Below are positions 16,828 through 25,658 of a DNA stretch of 25,658 nt, piece after piece. Where the stretch lies: positions 1 through 25,658 of the forward strand of contig CAZLPW010000023.1 of assembly GCA_964561495.1 (NCBI GenBank). The letters are read 5' to 3'. A program made the translations under genes and the position numbers. The notes under the pieces are model-generated. The model made no database searches and was not told the DNA's origin. It saw only the letters and a list, made by a program, of their open reading frames with translations. This stretch comes from CAZLPW01 sp964561495. GTDB lineage: Bacteria; Fidelibacterota; Marinisomatia; Marinisomatales; UBA1611. Within the stretch, counting starts at the first letter, position 1. Every line of letters begins with the position of its first letter.

Positions 16828-16916
16828 TAGCCAAGAACCGTAGAACGAGCATGATGAAAGAGCAGTCATTTTTTTCATTATACTCAAAAAAATTTTGTTG
16901 TTATCAGGAGATTTTA

Positions 16917-17459
16917 ATGTCTTTGAGGCTTATTTTAATTCTTTTAGCGCTAGTGGGATCCTTGTTTTCTCAAAGCGGCGAGCAGGATGAATTTGATGAG
17001 GATGACTACGAGTACGAGGTTGTCCCGAATTACAGTGCCAATCTTTATATAGGGTATCCGCTGTTAAAGGCGTCATCGTTTGAATACTATGACTCAAATG
17101 TGGTGTTCGGTCTTTCTATAGGGACCCCCTTTGGTTTTGCGATCGGGTCTTTTTTTACGAATGTTATTGGCGAGATCTTTCTATATGATTTTTCAACTGA
17201 TTCCTATGAATTTAAGGGTGCCGGCGTTCAGGCGGGCATAAGCCCTGGCTTTTTTATAGGTGACATTAGTTTGAGTGGGACAATGTCAGGAGGGATATTC
17301 CACGCAGGCACTGGTTTCATAGCGGGAGGCAGTGTTGATATTCCAGTTGGAGACGCTTTTGAGGTGCGTGTAACGGCGCGCAATAATATTGTTCAGAAAG
17401 ACGAGGGTGGTGTCACCGGCTGGATTGGAGCCGGGGTGTCGCTTGGCTACGAGTTTTAG
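16917..17459 (+). CDS. Small outer-membrane beta-barrel-like protein
   Basis: An open frame extends up to 16851, but ATG 16917 is preferred. AGGAG at 16906-16910 is correctly spaced, and the product then starts with a clean signal peptide, MSLRLILILLALVGSLFSQ. The 180-residue precursor has a strongly acidic stretch just after cleavage (DEFDEDDYEYE). Repeated Gly/aromatic amphipathic strands follow (VVFGLSIGTPFGFAIGSFF, GAGVQAGISPGFFIGDISL), and it ends GAGVSLGYEF. Terminal Phe and strand pattern point to an outer-membrane barrel of about eight strands. No specific family is recognised. The next gene starts 31 bases later, and the operon continues to the giant surface protein. It may therefore be a dedicated envelope partner, but that is inference. 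Confidence 0.7.
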   Translation: MSLRLILILLALVGSLFSQSGEQDEFDEDDYEYEVVPNYSANLYIGYPLLKASSFEYYDSNVVFGLSIGTPFGFAIGSFFTNVIGEIFLYDFSTDSYEFKGAGVQAGISPGFFIGDISLSGTMSGGIFHAGTGFIAGGSVDIPVGDAFEVRVTARNNIVQKDEGGVTGWIGAGVSLGYEF

Positions 17460-17490
17460 TGTTAGTCCAAGATAAAACTAACCTAGGAAA

Positions 17491-18463
17491 ATGCTCAAAA
17501 TATTTCAAATATTACTTCTCTCTCTTATCTCTGGAGGACTGCTGCGTGGCGATGGTGTCTACGTAGGCGTAGTAGAGTTTCAGTCTAAGGGCATTACCCC
17601 ACGAAATGCCAAAATACTAACAGAGCGTTTTAGAAAAGAGCTTAACAAGACCGAGGTCTTTACGGCTATCGAGAGGGACGTATTCTACAAGCAGTTGAAA
17701 AAGGCTGGCGTCAAAAAAACTGAATGCATCACCGTTGAGTGCCTGGCGGATATGGGTTTATTGACCAATCTTGTTCTGGTTGTAGGGGCTCATGTAAGTA
17801 TGCTTACTGACTCGAGCTATCAGATTGTTATTAACCTTGTAGACACAGACACGAGGATTGTGCATAAGTCTAAGACAGTTGATGTGATGGGCGAGCTTAA
17901 TGATGTGATTATACAGTTAGAGCTTTTAGCATGGAACTTTGCCTGGAGAGATCCTCCAGAGTTTTTGCTTATGAAACAGCGACTTGGTGCGAGTGACCCA
18001 AAGGTTTTGGCTATGACCAAGCCTAAAACGGTTGGCGGGGCCACAAGGCGCTCTATTTTTATTCCTGGTCTTGGTTCAATCTATCGGGGTCGTCCTTTTG
18101 CGGGAGGCGCTTTNNNNNNNNNNAGCAGCTTGCATAGGTCTTACATCAAGCGCGGTTGGTAAATATTCAAAACTGCAAAAAACGAGAGACTCTAAGCTTA
18201 GCAAATACCGAGATGCTACTGTTGGAGATTCGATTATTTTTTATCGTGATGAGTTGCTTGATATTGATTCAGACATGAGCAATGTCAATAAAAGCATTAT
18301 CACATACTCTGGGTTGACCGCGGTTTTGTGGGGGCTTAGCATAATTCATTCTAGGTATTCAAAGCCTAATATGGATGATGTCCTCACATCGAGATTAACC
18401 AGACCGAGGATGAGCTATGACTTAGCACGCAGAACCATTAACCTAAGCTGGAGCATCGGCTAG
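17491..18463 (+). CDS. CsgG/TolB-fold envelope protein with C-terminal hydrophobic region (interrupted by N gap)
   Basis: The gene reads in one frame to the N gap at 18114-18123 and continues in another to TAG 18461-18463. Deleting the ten Ns joins them in frame as GGA-L-AACIGL, giving about 320 residues. After a signal peptide (LKIFQILLLSLISGGLLRG), residues about 22-150 match the CsgG/LpoB/TolB-N style fold. VYVGVVEFQSKGI is the first strand, LTERFRKELNKTEVFTAIER the helix and strand, ECITVECLADMG the typical Cys-containing segment, LVLVVGAHVS the central strand. PGLGSIYRGRPFAGGA (from residue 192) resembles the PGxGQxY motif of DUF5683-like membrane segments, and YSGLTAVLWGLSII is a likely transmembrane helix. 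CsgG relatives form or regulate envelope secretion complexes; a role serving the downstream surface protein is inference. Confidence 0.72.
18114..18123. other. Assembly gap (10 N), probably zero true length
   Basis: Removing the Ns changes the frame by exactly the amount needed to join the two halves of the CsgG-like gene (GCT TTA GCA GCT TGC). No sequence, or only a multiple of three bases, is missing. Confidence 0.9.
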
Positions 18464-18464
18464 A

Positions 18465-19049
18465 ATGTTTAGATGCTTTCATATAGCTCTGGTTGCCTTC
18501 ATATATTTGGGCTGCGGTTTTCAGGAGAAAGACATCTCTAATGATCTTGATAATCCGCTGGGTGATGTGAACACAGACTGCGGACTGCCTGCTCTGATTT
18601 TTAAGCCGTCTACTCACTATTTGGTACCCGATGAAGAATTTAGCGCCCCCTTATTTTTGTCTGACAGTCTTGAGAGTGAGGCTCTTTACGGAGGATTTAA
18701 AACGACAATATATTTTGACCCAGGTATAGTTGATCTTAGAGATGTTCGGAGTGGTCAGTTTACTGAGGATAATAATTCAATGTTTTTTGTTGACACCTCT
18801 GAGTCAGGTGTGGTAGAGGTCGTTGGGGTGTTTATCGATGATATTAACCTGGGCGCACTAGGTAGCAACAATGTAAAGCTAGCGGAGTTTGATTTTAAGG
18901 TGATAGGGGTTGGCAATGACACACTGCGGCTTTCTAGAACATTTGCGGATGAGTGTCTAACCTACTCCGATGGCTGTGAGCTGGTGGACCCTGATGATAA
19001 TTTAATTGAAATAAAAAGTTACACGGATGCGATTATACGAGCTAATTAA
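18465..19049 (+). CDS. Cohesin-like domain lipoprotein
   Basis: A 194-residue precursor starting one base after the previous stop. The N-terminus MFRCFHIALVAFIYLGCGF has a probable lipid-attachment cysteine (C17), although Tyr at the -3 position is not the ideal lipobox. Residues about 42-165 resemble a cohesin/carbohydrate-binding-type jelly roll: YLVPDEEFSAPLFL, LYGGFKTTIYFDPGIVDL, VRSGQF, GVVEVVGVF, KLAEFDFKVIGVGNDTL. Cohesins dock onto calcium-binding dockerin modules or act as structural surface modules. The gene overlaps the giant protein gene by 23 bases, implying coupled translation and a shared function at the cell surface. The partner is not proven. The family call is by pattern and needs profile confirmation; an Ig-like fold is the alternative. 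Confidence 0.68.
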   Translation: MFRCFHIALVAFIYLGCGFQEKDISNDLDNPLGDVNTDCGLPALIFKPSTHYLVPDEEFSAPLFLSDSLESEALYGGFKTTIYFDPGIVDLRDVRSGQFTEDNNSMFFVDTSESGVVEVVGVFIDDINLGALGSNNVKLAEFDFKVIGVGNDTLRLSRTFADECLTYSDGCELVDPDDNLIEIKSYTDAIIRAN

Positions 19050-22000
19050 AAGATTAACCTTCTTATGGGTGCTGTTTACTGGACTTGCTATGGGGCAATA
19101 TGTCTCTACGCTAGCAGGAACTGGTCAGGTAGGGCACCAGGACGGTCCGGACTCTACCGCATTATTTAATAATCCTTCTGGAGTCGCAATAGGCGCGGAC
19201 GGTACTATATTTGTTGCGGACCTAGGTAACAACAGGATACGTAAAATCACTCCAGATGGTGAGGTCTCTACCTATGCGGGGAACGGACAGTACGGTTATT
19301 TTGATGGATCGAGTGACCTGGCTTCTTTCAGGTATCCTTCAGATGTTGCTGTAGATTCACTTGGTAATGTATATGTCGCGGACAATCAAAATCATGCTAT
19401 CAGAAAGATAGACTTATTAGGAAATGTAACGACCGTAGCCGGAGACGGAAATGCCGGATATCAGGATGGGGGGCTTGACGGAACAGTTGCCCGCTTTAAT
19501 TTCCCTACTGGTATAGATATTGACTCTCAGGGTAATATCTATGTAGCGGACAGGGGCAACCACCGTATCAGAGTCATTAATAGTGCAGGAGAGGTCTCAA
19601 CCCTTGTTGGTGGTGCAAGCGGATATTTTGATGGTGGGCATGAGCAGGCGTTGTTTAATGACCCCGCAGATATTGCAGTAAACAACTTTGACTTTAGCCT
19701 GGTTGTTGTAGAGAGGGACAATCACACTGTTCGCCGTGTCTCATTTGCTGACACTAGCGTAACCACTATCGCGGGTAATGGAGCGCCAGGAAATCTGGAT
19801 GGTTTTGGGACAGCGTCAAGTTTTAATGCACCCTACAGCATCTGCGTTGACGGGTCTGGCGTAATATATATTGCAGATAAAGATAATCACAGAATTAGGA
19901 AAATATCTGAAAACAATGAGGTCACCACTGTCGCTGGTAATTCACCAGGCTATGCGGACGGCTTTCAGGATGACGCACTATTCTATCGTCCAATAGGGGT
20001 TGCTGTTTCTGGTGGTACGGAGCTTGTGGTGGCGGACTACGCTAACCAGCGTATCAGACACATTGACCTTGAGGCGATGCCTAACACATCAGAGAGCATA
20101 CAGTTTTCTGTAGCGGGTGGGTATTCCGTGTACAACATTCCCTCTACTGGGTACAGCGGCTTAGACGGACTCGGTGGACTGGTAATTAGCGGTGATGGGT
20201 TTGACACTAGCTACTATTACTTAGAGATATCCTTTAATCAGGGCGACACCTGGCAGAGCCTGCAGGGTGGAACATCTTCTACTGGTCTTCTCTATGATGC
20301 TGGAGGTGTTTTTGAGGCAAACGAGAGTGGCTATATATATTTTTCAATAAACCATGCAACAATCTCTAGCCTTAGCGGGTGGCCAGGGAACTCGGGAACT
20401 GTATCGCTAAGGGCTAGTAACTTTAGCCAGACCAGGTACTATCCAAACTCGAGTGGTAGAACGATTCAGATTGATCTAGTTCCTCCGACGATTATATACG
20501 CATCTATTGAGTCAAGTAACTCGATTAACACCACCAGGGCTGGTGTTGACCATACGGTTATTGTTTCAATTATATCAAGCGAGCCTCTAAAAAATAACAA
20601 CCCCCTCACTGGCAGCATTAACGGTTATGGATTCTCTTCAAACGGGAACACCACGAACTGGACATCTTTCAGGACAATTACTGAAAATGATCCCGAGGGT
20701 AATGTCACCTTTGACATTTACTGTGTGGACGCGAGTGGTAATATGTCTGAAGCCGCTGCTGTGGTGACAACTGATGAGTCGTTTGTATTTGTTGACAGGA
20801 CCCCACCGTCTATCAGCAATGTTTCTATTGTTTCATCTAATGCTGATAACACTGTCGCCACATCCGGGGACACGGTCCAGATTTCTTTATTATCAAGCGA
20901 GGGTCTATACAACCTCAGTGATCTGTCAATTGCTTCACAGACTGTTTACGAGAGCACGATCCAGAATGTTGATGGCCTAAGCTGGGAATTTTACTATGTT
21001 ATGGAAGGGGGAGACGTAGACGGAGATGTTCAGTTTACAGTCTCGTGCGTTGACAGTGTCGGCAACGTTGCCTTCGTCAACGAAGCTAACACGGGCAGCG
21101 TATTGTTTAACGCTGATCCGATGATTTTAAATATTACAACCGCCAACCCCAGCGGGGACTACAATCACGAGTCAAATATCGACATTACCATGGAGTTTAT
21201 TGAGAACGTCGTTGTCGATGGGAGTCCGCTTCTTTACCTGAATACGGGCACAGAGGGTGCCTCCGCGATCTACTCAAGCGGTTCGGGTACAAAGATTCTT
21301 ACGTTTGTGTATGACATTGTTGAGTCAGACTCAACCGTTAATTTAACATACACAGGGGAGGACGCTCTTGTCCTAAATGGCGGACAGATAAATGATTTAA
21401 ATGGCAACGCGGCCAACCTGATTTTGCCCCTTCCGGGTGAGGATAATTCGCTATCCTCAAACCGGACTATTATTTTAGATAATTTCGCTCCATACGTTAG
21501 TAATGTCAGCGCTGAGAGTGGGACATGGAAGCTGGGTGAGTCCCGATATGTTTTTGTTGATTTTAATGAAAATATTTTTACTACAGGCACGCCAAGCATT
21601 GACCTGAATATCCAGAACGGAAACCTTCAGAGTAAAGAGATTTTTATGCACACCAGAAGCGGCAACAGACTATTTTTTAGGGTGTATGTGTCTGCGGGTG
21701 ACACGGTTAGCCTTTTGGACTATACCAGTGATAGTGCGCTTTATTTAAATAATTCCTTAGTTAAAGATGCGGCCGGGAATGTCGCAAGCGTTTTGTTACC
21801 TCACAGCGGTGATGAGGGGTCCCTGATTCTGAACTCTGAGACAAAAATTGATGGGATTATTCCGAGTGTCTCTAGCGTAAGCGCGGTGAGCGCTGCTGGG
21901 ACCTATATTATTGATGATAAGGTTGAGCTCTCTGTTGAGTTCAGCCAGTCTGTTACGGTCTCCGGTGTGCCCTTTGTTGAGCTTGGCACAGGAACAAACC

Positions 22001-25000
22001 TGAGCAGGGCATATTACAAAAGCGGTACAAACACAAGGTCTCTTATTTTTGAGTATACGGTTGTTGATGGAGACCAAAGCCTAGATCTTAACTACAGCGG
22101 CATAGAGGCCCTCTCGAGCGGAACTGTTCTAGATTTTTCAGGCAATGGGGCCGACCTGGACTTACCTGGTCTTGATTCTGAGAATGCTCTATCTCAGAAG
22201 TCTGATATAATTATTGACGGTCTAAGGCCTGAGGTTGATAACGCTATGTTTTTATCTGGCAATGGTGGATACGGGATAGGGGACTCTGTCATAATAGCTC
22301 TGATCTTTTCAGAGCCTACATACTTAACAGGGCAGGCTGGTGTTTTTATGGTTACTGGAAATACAGCTGACTATTATTCAGGCAGCGGATCAGACACTCT
22401 CGAGTTTCTTTACATTGTTACTGAGGGAGATAACTCAACAGATCTTGGCTATTTTGATGAGAGTTCGCTTTATACATATGAGAACAGTGCTCTAAAGGAC
22501 TCGGTTGGAAATGAATCAACCAAGGCGCTTGTCTCGCCTGGGCAGACTGGCTCGCTGATGCACAGCGGAGATATTATTGCTGATGGGATCCGCCCCAATA
22601 TTGATGTTCTATCGATTGAGTCAAACAATCCATATAACTCTTCTATCGTAGGGCCTGGTGACTCGGTGACTCTGACCCTTAGCGCTAGTGAAAATTTAGT
22701 GCCTCCCTATATGAATATTTTTGGCGAGAGCGTTGACCCTGTCGGTGGCGGGATAAATTGGTCCGCGACCAGGGCGCTCACTGATGATGATGAGGACGGG
22801 CTTATGTATCACCAGTCTCTTATAACAGATCTTGTTGGAAACTTAGGCCAGAGCTCTACATCTACGACGGATGGCAGCTCTGTATATTTTGATAAGATCC
22901 CTCCTGTGGTAGAGTCTGTTTATGCTGTCACGGGGAGTGGCGCCTATATATACGGTGACACTGTTATCGTTGGTGTTATCTTCAGCGAGCCTATCTACAT
23001 CTATGACAGTGAGCCATCCGTAAGTTTAGATGTCGGCGTTGAGAATGTAGAGGCCACATATATAAGCGGGGAGGTAGACAATGAGCTAAGGTTTTTATAC
23101 GTGGTCGGTGATGGTCACGGATCTCAAAACCTTTCCGTAATCGGGGCTGGGTCTTTCAAGCTTAACGGGTCATCCCTAGAGGATCAGGCTGGTAATTCTG
23201 CGTCTGTTAGTCTCCCTGAGCCTGGGGCAGATAATTCCCTGAGCTACAATGAAAATATTCTTGTTGACGGTATCAGACCAGAGATTATTCTGATCTCATT
23301 TACCTCGCCTGATGGAACCTATAACATCGGAGATGTGATCACCATACAGGCAACGTTTGATGATGTCGTCTCTGTGACAGGGGCACCTGCTCTGGAGCTT
23401 GAGACTGGTATCGATGATGCTTTGGCTGTCTACAGCAGCGGATCTGGGCAGTCGACACTTAACTTTACCTATGTGGTTGGTTCTGGTGAGAGCACGCTAG
23501 ATCTTGATGTGAATAATATTAACAGTTTTTTGCTTGAAAATGCATCTGTCCTCGATGAAAACGGAAACGATGCAAATGTCCTGATCCCCGAGCCTGGGAC
23601 TGAGGGCTCGCTATCGATCGGGAGAGAGATTATTATTGATGGTATCCGGCCGACTGTGATCACTGTCACATCGCCGACTCCTGATGGGAGCTATGGTATC
23701 GGCGACACTATAGTTATTGAGACACTCTTTTCTGAGCCTGTTTTTGTTGATGGGGTTCCTGAGATCCAGCTCGCAAGCGGAGAGAACATGGGCTTCGCCT
23801 CTTACGTTTCTGGCTCTGGAACGGAGTTGCTAAGCTTTGAGTATGAAGTCACTGAGGGAGACACATCGTCTGATCTTATCTACAGTGACACAACCGCTCT
23901 GATGTTAGTCGGAAACAGCAGCCTACTAGACTCAGTTGACAACCAGGCGGTAGTGTATCTGCCAGAGTCTGGGAGTGTCAACGCTCTCGATTCTAACAGC
24001 GACCTGGTGGTTGATGGTTTCCGTCCCTTTGTTAACCAGGTCTACTCTGACACATCATCTGGGGTGTTTAATGAGGGCGATACGATTATGATCGCTGTGA
24101 GGTTTAGGGAGCCTGTGTATGTAGAAGGCTCGCCAGAGCTTTCTGTTGATCTTTTAGACTCGATCAGGGTTCTTGATTATTTGATCGGTGACGGGACAAA
24201 TACCCTCTGGTTTAGGTACGTCGTTTTAGACGGTGACAACACAGGTCTGATGACTCTAAGTTCATCTGATGCGCNNNNNNNNNNCGCTTGCGCTTAATGA
24301 TGGGGCTATCTATGACGGTGTAGGCAATGACGCTATAGTCTCTGTGCCTTCGGGAGGCGCGATGGGCTCGCTCTCTTATACGAGTTCTTTAAATATTGAT
24401 ACAGTAATCCCAGAGGCTGATTTCGCTTTCGGTGATTATTTTTACAGTAACTACTCCTGGGAGTTTGATGGTACTATATCTGGGGCTTCTGCTGACATTA
24501 TGAGCGAGGTTGCTCTCGTTGAGGTTCAGATTAAGAGACCTGACGACCAAACATTTTACAACGGATCCTCATGGGAGAATGTAGAAGTCTGGAACCCTGC
24601 TGATGGGACAGGCTCATGGCTTTATGCCATCAACAGTGACCAGTTTGAAAATAATAGGGTCTACGCGGTTGCAGCAAGGGCAACAGATCTTGGTGGGAAT
24701 CTTTCTACCGTGGTGTCTGATACGTTTCACTTTGACAGCGAGGCCCCTGTGTCCGATATTGATCTCACTGCTGCGTTCTACAATGAGGCGTCCTGGTCAC
24801 CTGACAGTACGATCCTGGGTACGGCCTCTGACTCCGTCTCCGGTCTTGGGCAGGTGATGATCCAGGTAAGAGACACGACCGTGGGAGCCTGGTTTGACGG
24901 GTCATCCTGGGTGGGTCAAGAGATTTGGCTTGATGTAAGCGGGCTTGAGAGTTGGAACTATTCAACAGGTTTTGAGCCGTTCCTTGATGGTCACTCCTAT

Positions 25001-25658
25001 GTGATCGAGTCTGTCTCATATGATGTAGCTGGCAATATTCAGGTTGTAGAGTCTTCACAGGGTTTTACTTTTGACACTTCAGGTCCTGACGCTGGTATGG
25101 TCGCTCATGGTTCTTTCACGGAGCCGCAGCACTGGACAGCTGATACGGCGACTGTTTCTGCTGTTTGGACAGGTTTTAGTGATCAGGGGGCTGGGATTGT
25201 TTCCTATGATGTTGCAGTCGGGACTGGACCAGAGCTCCAAGATATTTATGAGTGGGCGACGGTGGGTATGGACACAAGCGTGGTCATAGACAGCCTAAGC
25301 CTTGCTCATGGAACAACATACTTCACCAGGGTAAGAGCCTGGGACAACCTGGGGAACGTGTCTGAGCCTGGTGTAACAGATTTTAGAAGCGTGGACATGG
25401 TCGCGCCTGTTGTTGACAGCCTCTTTGAGGTCTCGATCGAGGACCCTGTTTTTTACGGAAACTCTGAAGAGCTGATGGTCTCATGGGTGGGTGGTGACTC
25501 TCTGTCTGGGATACAAAGTTTTTCGGTGGCGCTGGGTACTGCACCTGCGGCAGATGACGCGGTTGAGTGGGTAGACAGTGTGCTGGTTGATACGATGCAT
25601 TTTTCTAACCTATCTTTGTCTGATGGTGTTACGTATTACGCGAGCGTTATGGCTGTGG
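19027..25658 (+). CDS. Giant surface protein: NHL propeller plus Ig-like and fibronectin-like repeats (3' partial)
   Basis: Starts at ATG 19027, overlapping the lipoprotein gene; the signal peptide runs through FLWVLFTGLAMG-Q. Residues about 25-350 hold six NHL repeats, each with a VAD..N.RIRKI signature, forming a propeller. About 358-490 is a unique region. Ig-like repeats follow in two lengths (about 105 and 125 residues), separated by D-G-I-R-P-type linkers, to about 24418. Then come two repeats with FYNGSSW/WFDGSSW and two fibronectin-like modules (SYDVAVGTGPE, SFSVALGTAPA). The reading frame shifts at the N gap 24275-24284, but deleting the gap restores it, and it then stays open to the window edge, giving more than 2200 codons. 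No catalytic site is visible. An adhesin or surface-scaffold role is inferred from architecture. A sorting domain is expected beyond the window. Confidence 0.85.
19099..20076 (+). repeat. Six NHL repeats (beta-propeller coding region)
   Basis: Six copies of about 55 residues carry the signature VADLGNNRIRKI, VADNQNHAIRKI, VADRGNHRIRVI, VVERDNHTVRRV, IADKDNHRIRKI and VADYANQRIRHI. Between copies runs a conserved AG(N/D)G..GY.DG...A.F..P segment. The fourth copy has lost the VAD motif. Confidence 0.9.
20480..24418 (+). repeat. Tandem Ig-like repeat array in the giant surface protein
   Basis: Linkers of the type D-G-I-R-P occur near 20480, 20798, 21112, 21478, 21850, 22216, 22582, 22891, 23266, 23638, 24013 and 24398. 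Most intervals are 366-375 bases; those at 20480-21112 and 22582-22891 are about 310. The long form contains YSSGSG..L.F.Y.V..GD, an L-rich loop, and LP.PG..NSLS. Confidence 0.88.
24275..24284. other. Assembly gap (10 N), probably a contig overlap
   Basis: Left edge ends GCGC and right edge begins CGC. Merging the shared CGC gives GAT GCG CTT GCG CTT, reading SSSDALALNDG, which fits the repeat family (compare SDSALYLNNS). The interval between flanking linkers is 385, that is 375 plus the ten Ns. Confidence 0.9.

Noticed and set aside
16851..16916. N-terminal extension of the beta-barrel gene
   Set aside because: ATG 16917 has a well-placed AGGAG and begins a clean signal peptide; the extension codes for an unlikely Lys/Cys-rich leader.
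20480..24418. CRISPR-like periodicity
   Set aside because: The roughly 370-base period is protein-level repetition with diverged DNA, not short identical repeats with spacers.
24603..24857. Separate small genes after the last N gap (also 25071-25289)
   Set aside because: They are off-frame readings of the giant protein, whose own frame stays open to the window end.

Overview
The window looks like a fragment of a marine bacterium of the Fibrobacteres-Chlorobi-Bacteroidetes neighbourhood, most likely a Marinimicrobia (SAR406)-type genome assembled from metagenomic or single-cell data. This placement is inference. It rests on secreted proteins ending in YPNPFNP-type C-terminal sorting domains (type IX secretion style), a third with the related VVPNPY-type ending, AT-rich DNA with many TTG/GTG starts, and four runs of exactly ten Ns that look like contig joins. 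Every gene I can support lies on the + strand.

Region 1 (1-5404) is mostly export and surface functions. It holds the tail of a Kazal-type protease inhibitor, a small beta-barrel-like protein, a secreted M23 metallopeptidase with a sorting domain, a LysE/RhtB-type exporter, and an arylsulfate sulfotransferase with a sorting domain. Region 2 (5520-8354) is lipid metabolism: an AMP-forming long-chain acyl-CoA synthetase followed 9 bases later by gpsA, which makes the glycerol-3-phosphate backbone of phospholipids. Region 3 (8391-9394) is an outer-membrane-type protein gene broken by three apparent homopolymer indels and an N gap.

Region 4 (9467-11393) is a compact CBS-domain / retropepsin-like (DTG) protease / RimK cluster, likely controlling ribosomal protein S6 glutamylation or another RimK substrate. 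A single-domain RRM RNA-binding protein with a convincing terminator follows (11559-11852). Region 5 (11965-16782) has a formylglycine-type sulfatase lipoprotein and a 1059-codon secreted protein.

Region 6 (16917 to the window end) is the most interesting part. A small barrel-like protein, a CsgG/TolB-fold protein, a cohesin-like lipoprotein and a giant open-ended surface protein (more than 2200 codons in view) are packed with tiny gaps or overlaps. The giant protein carries a six-bladed NHL propeller, then about eleven Ig-like repeats, then further Ig-like and fibronectin-like repeats. I read this as a candidate surface-display or adhesion operon.

Reading-frame arithmetic shows that at least two of the N gaps (18114-18123 and 24275-24284) probably hide no missing sequence; deleting them restores continuous genes. 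GC content rises from the start to the end of the window. No tRNA, rRNA, CRISPR, insertion sequence or phage gene was seen. No gene-free stretch exceeds 300 bases; the longest intergenic spaces (11394-11558, 11805-11964, 16783-16916) are AT-rich and hold at most the regulatory sites listed.
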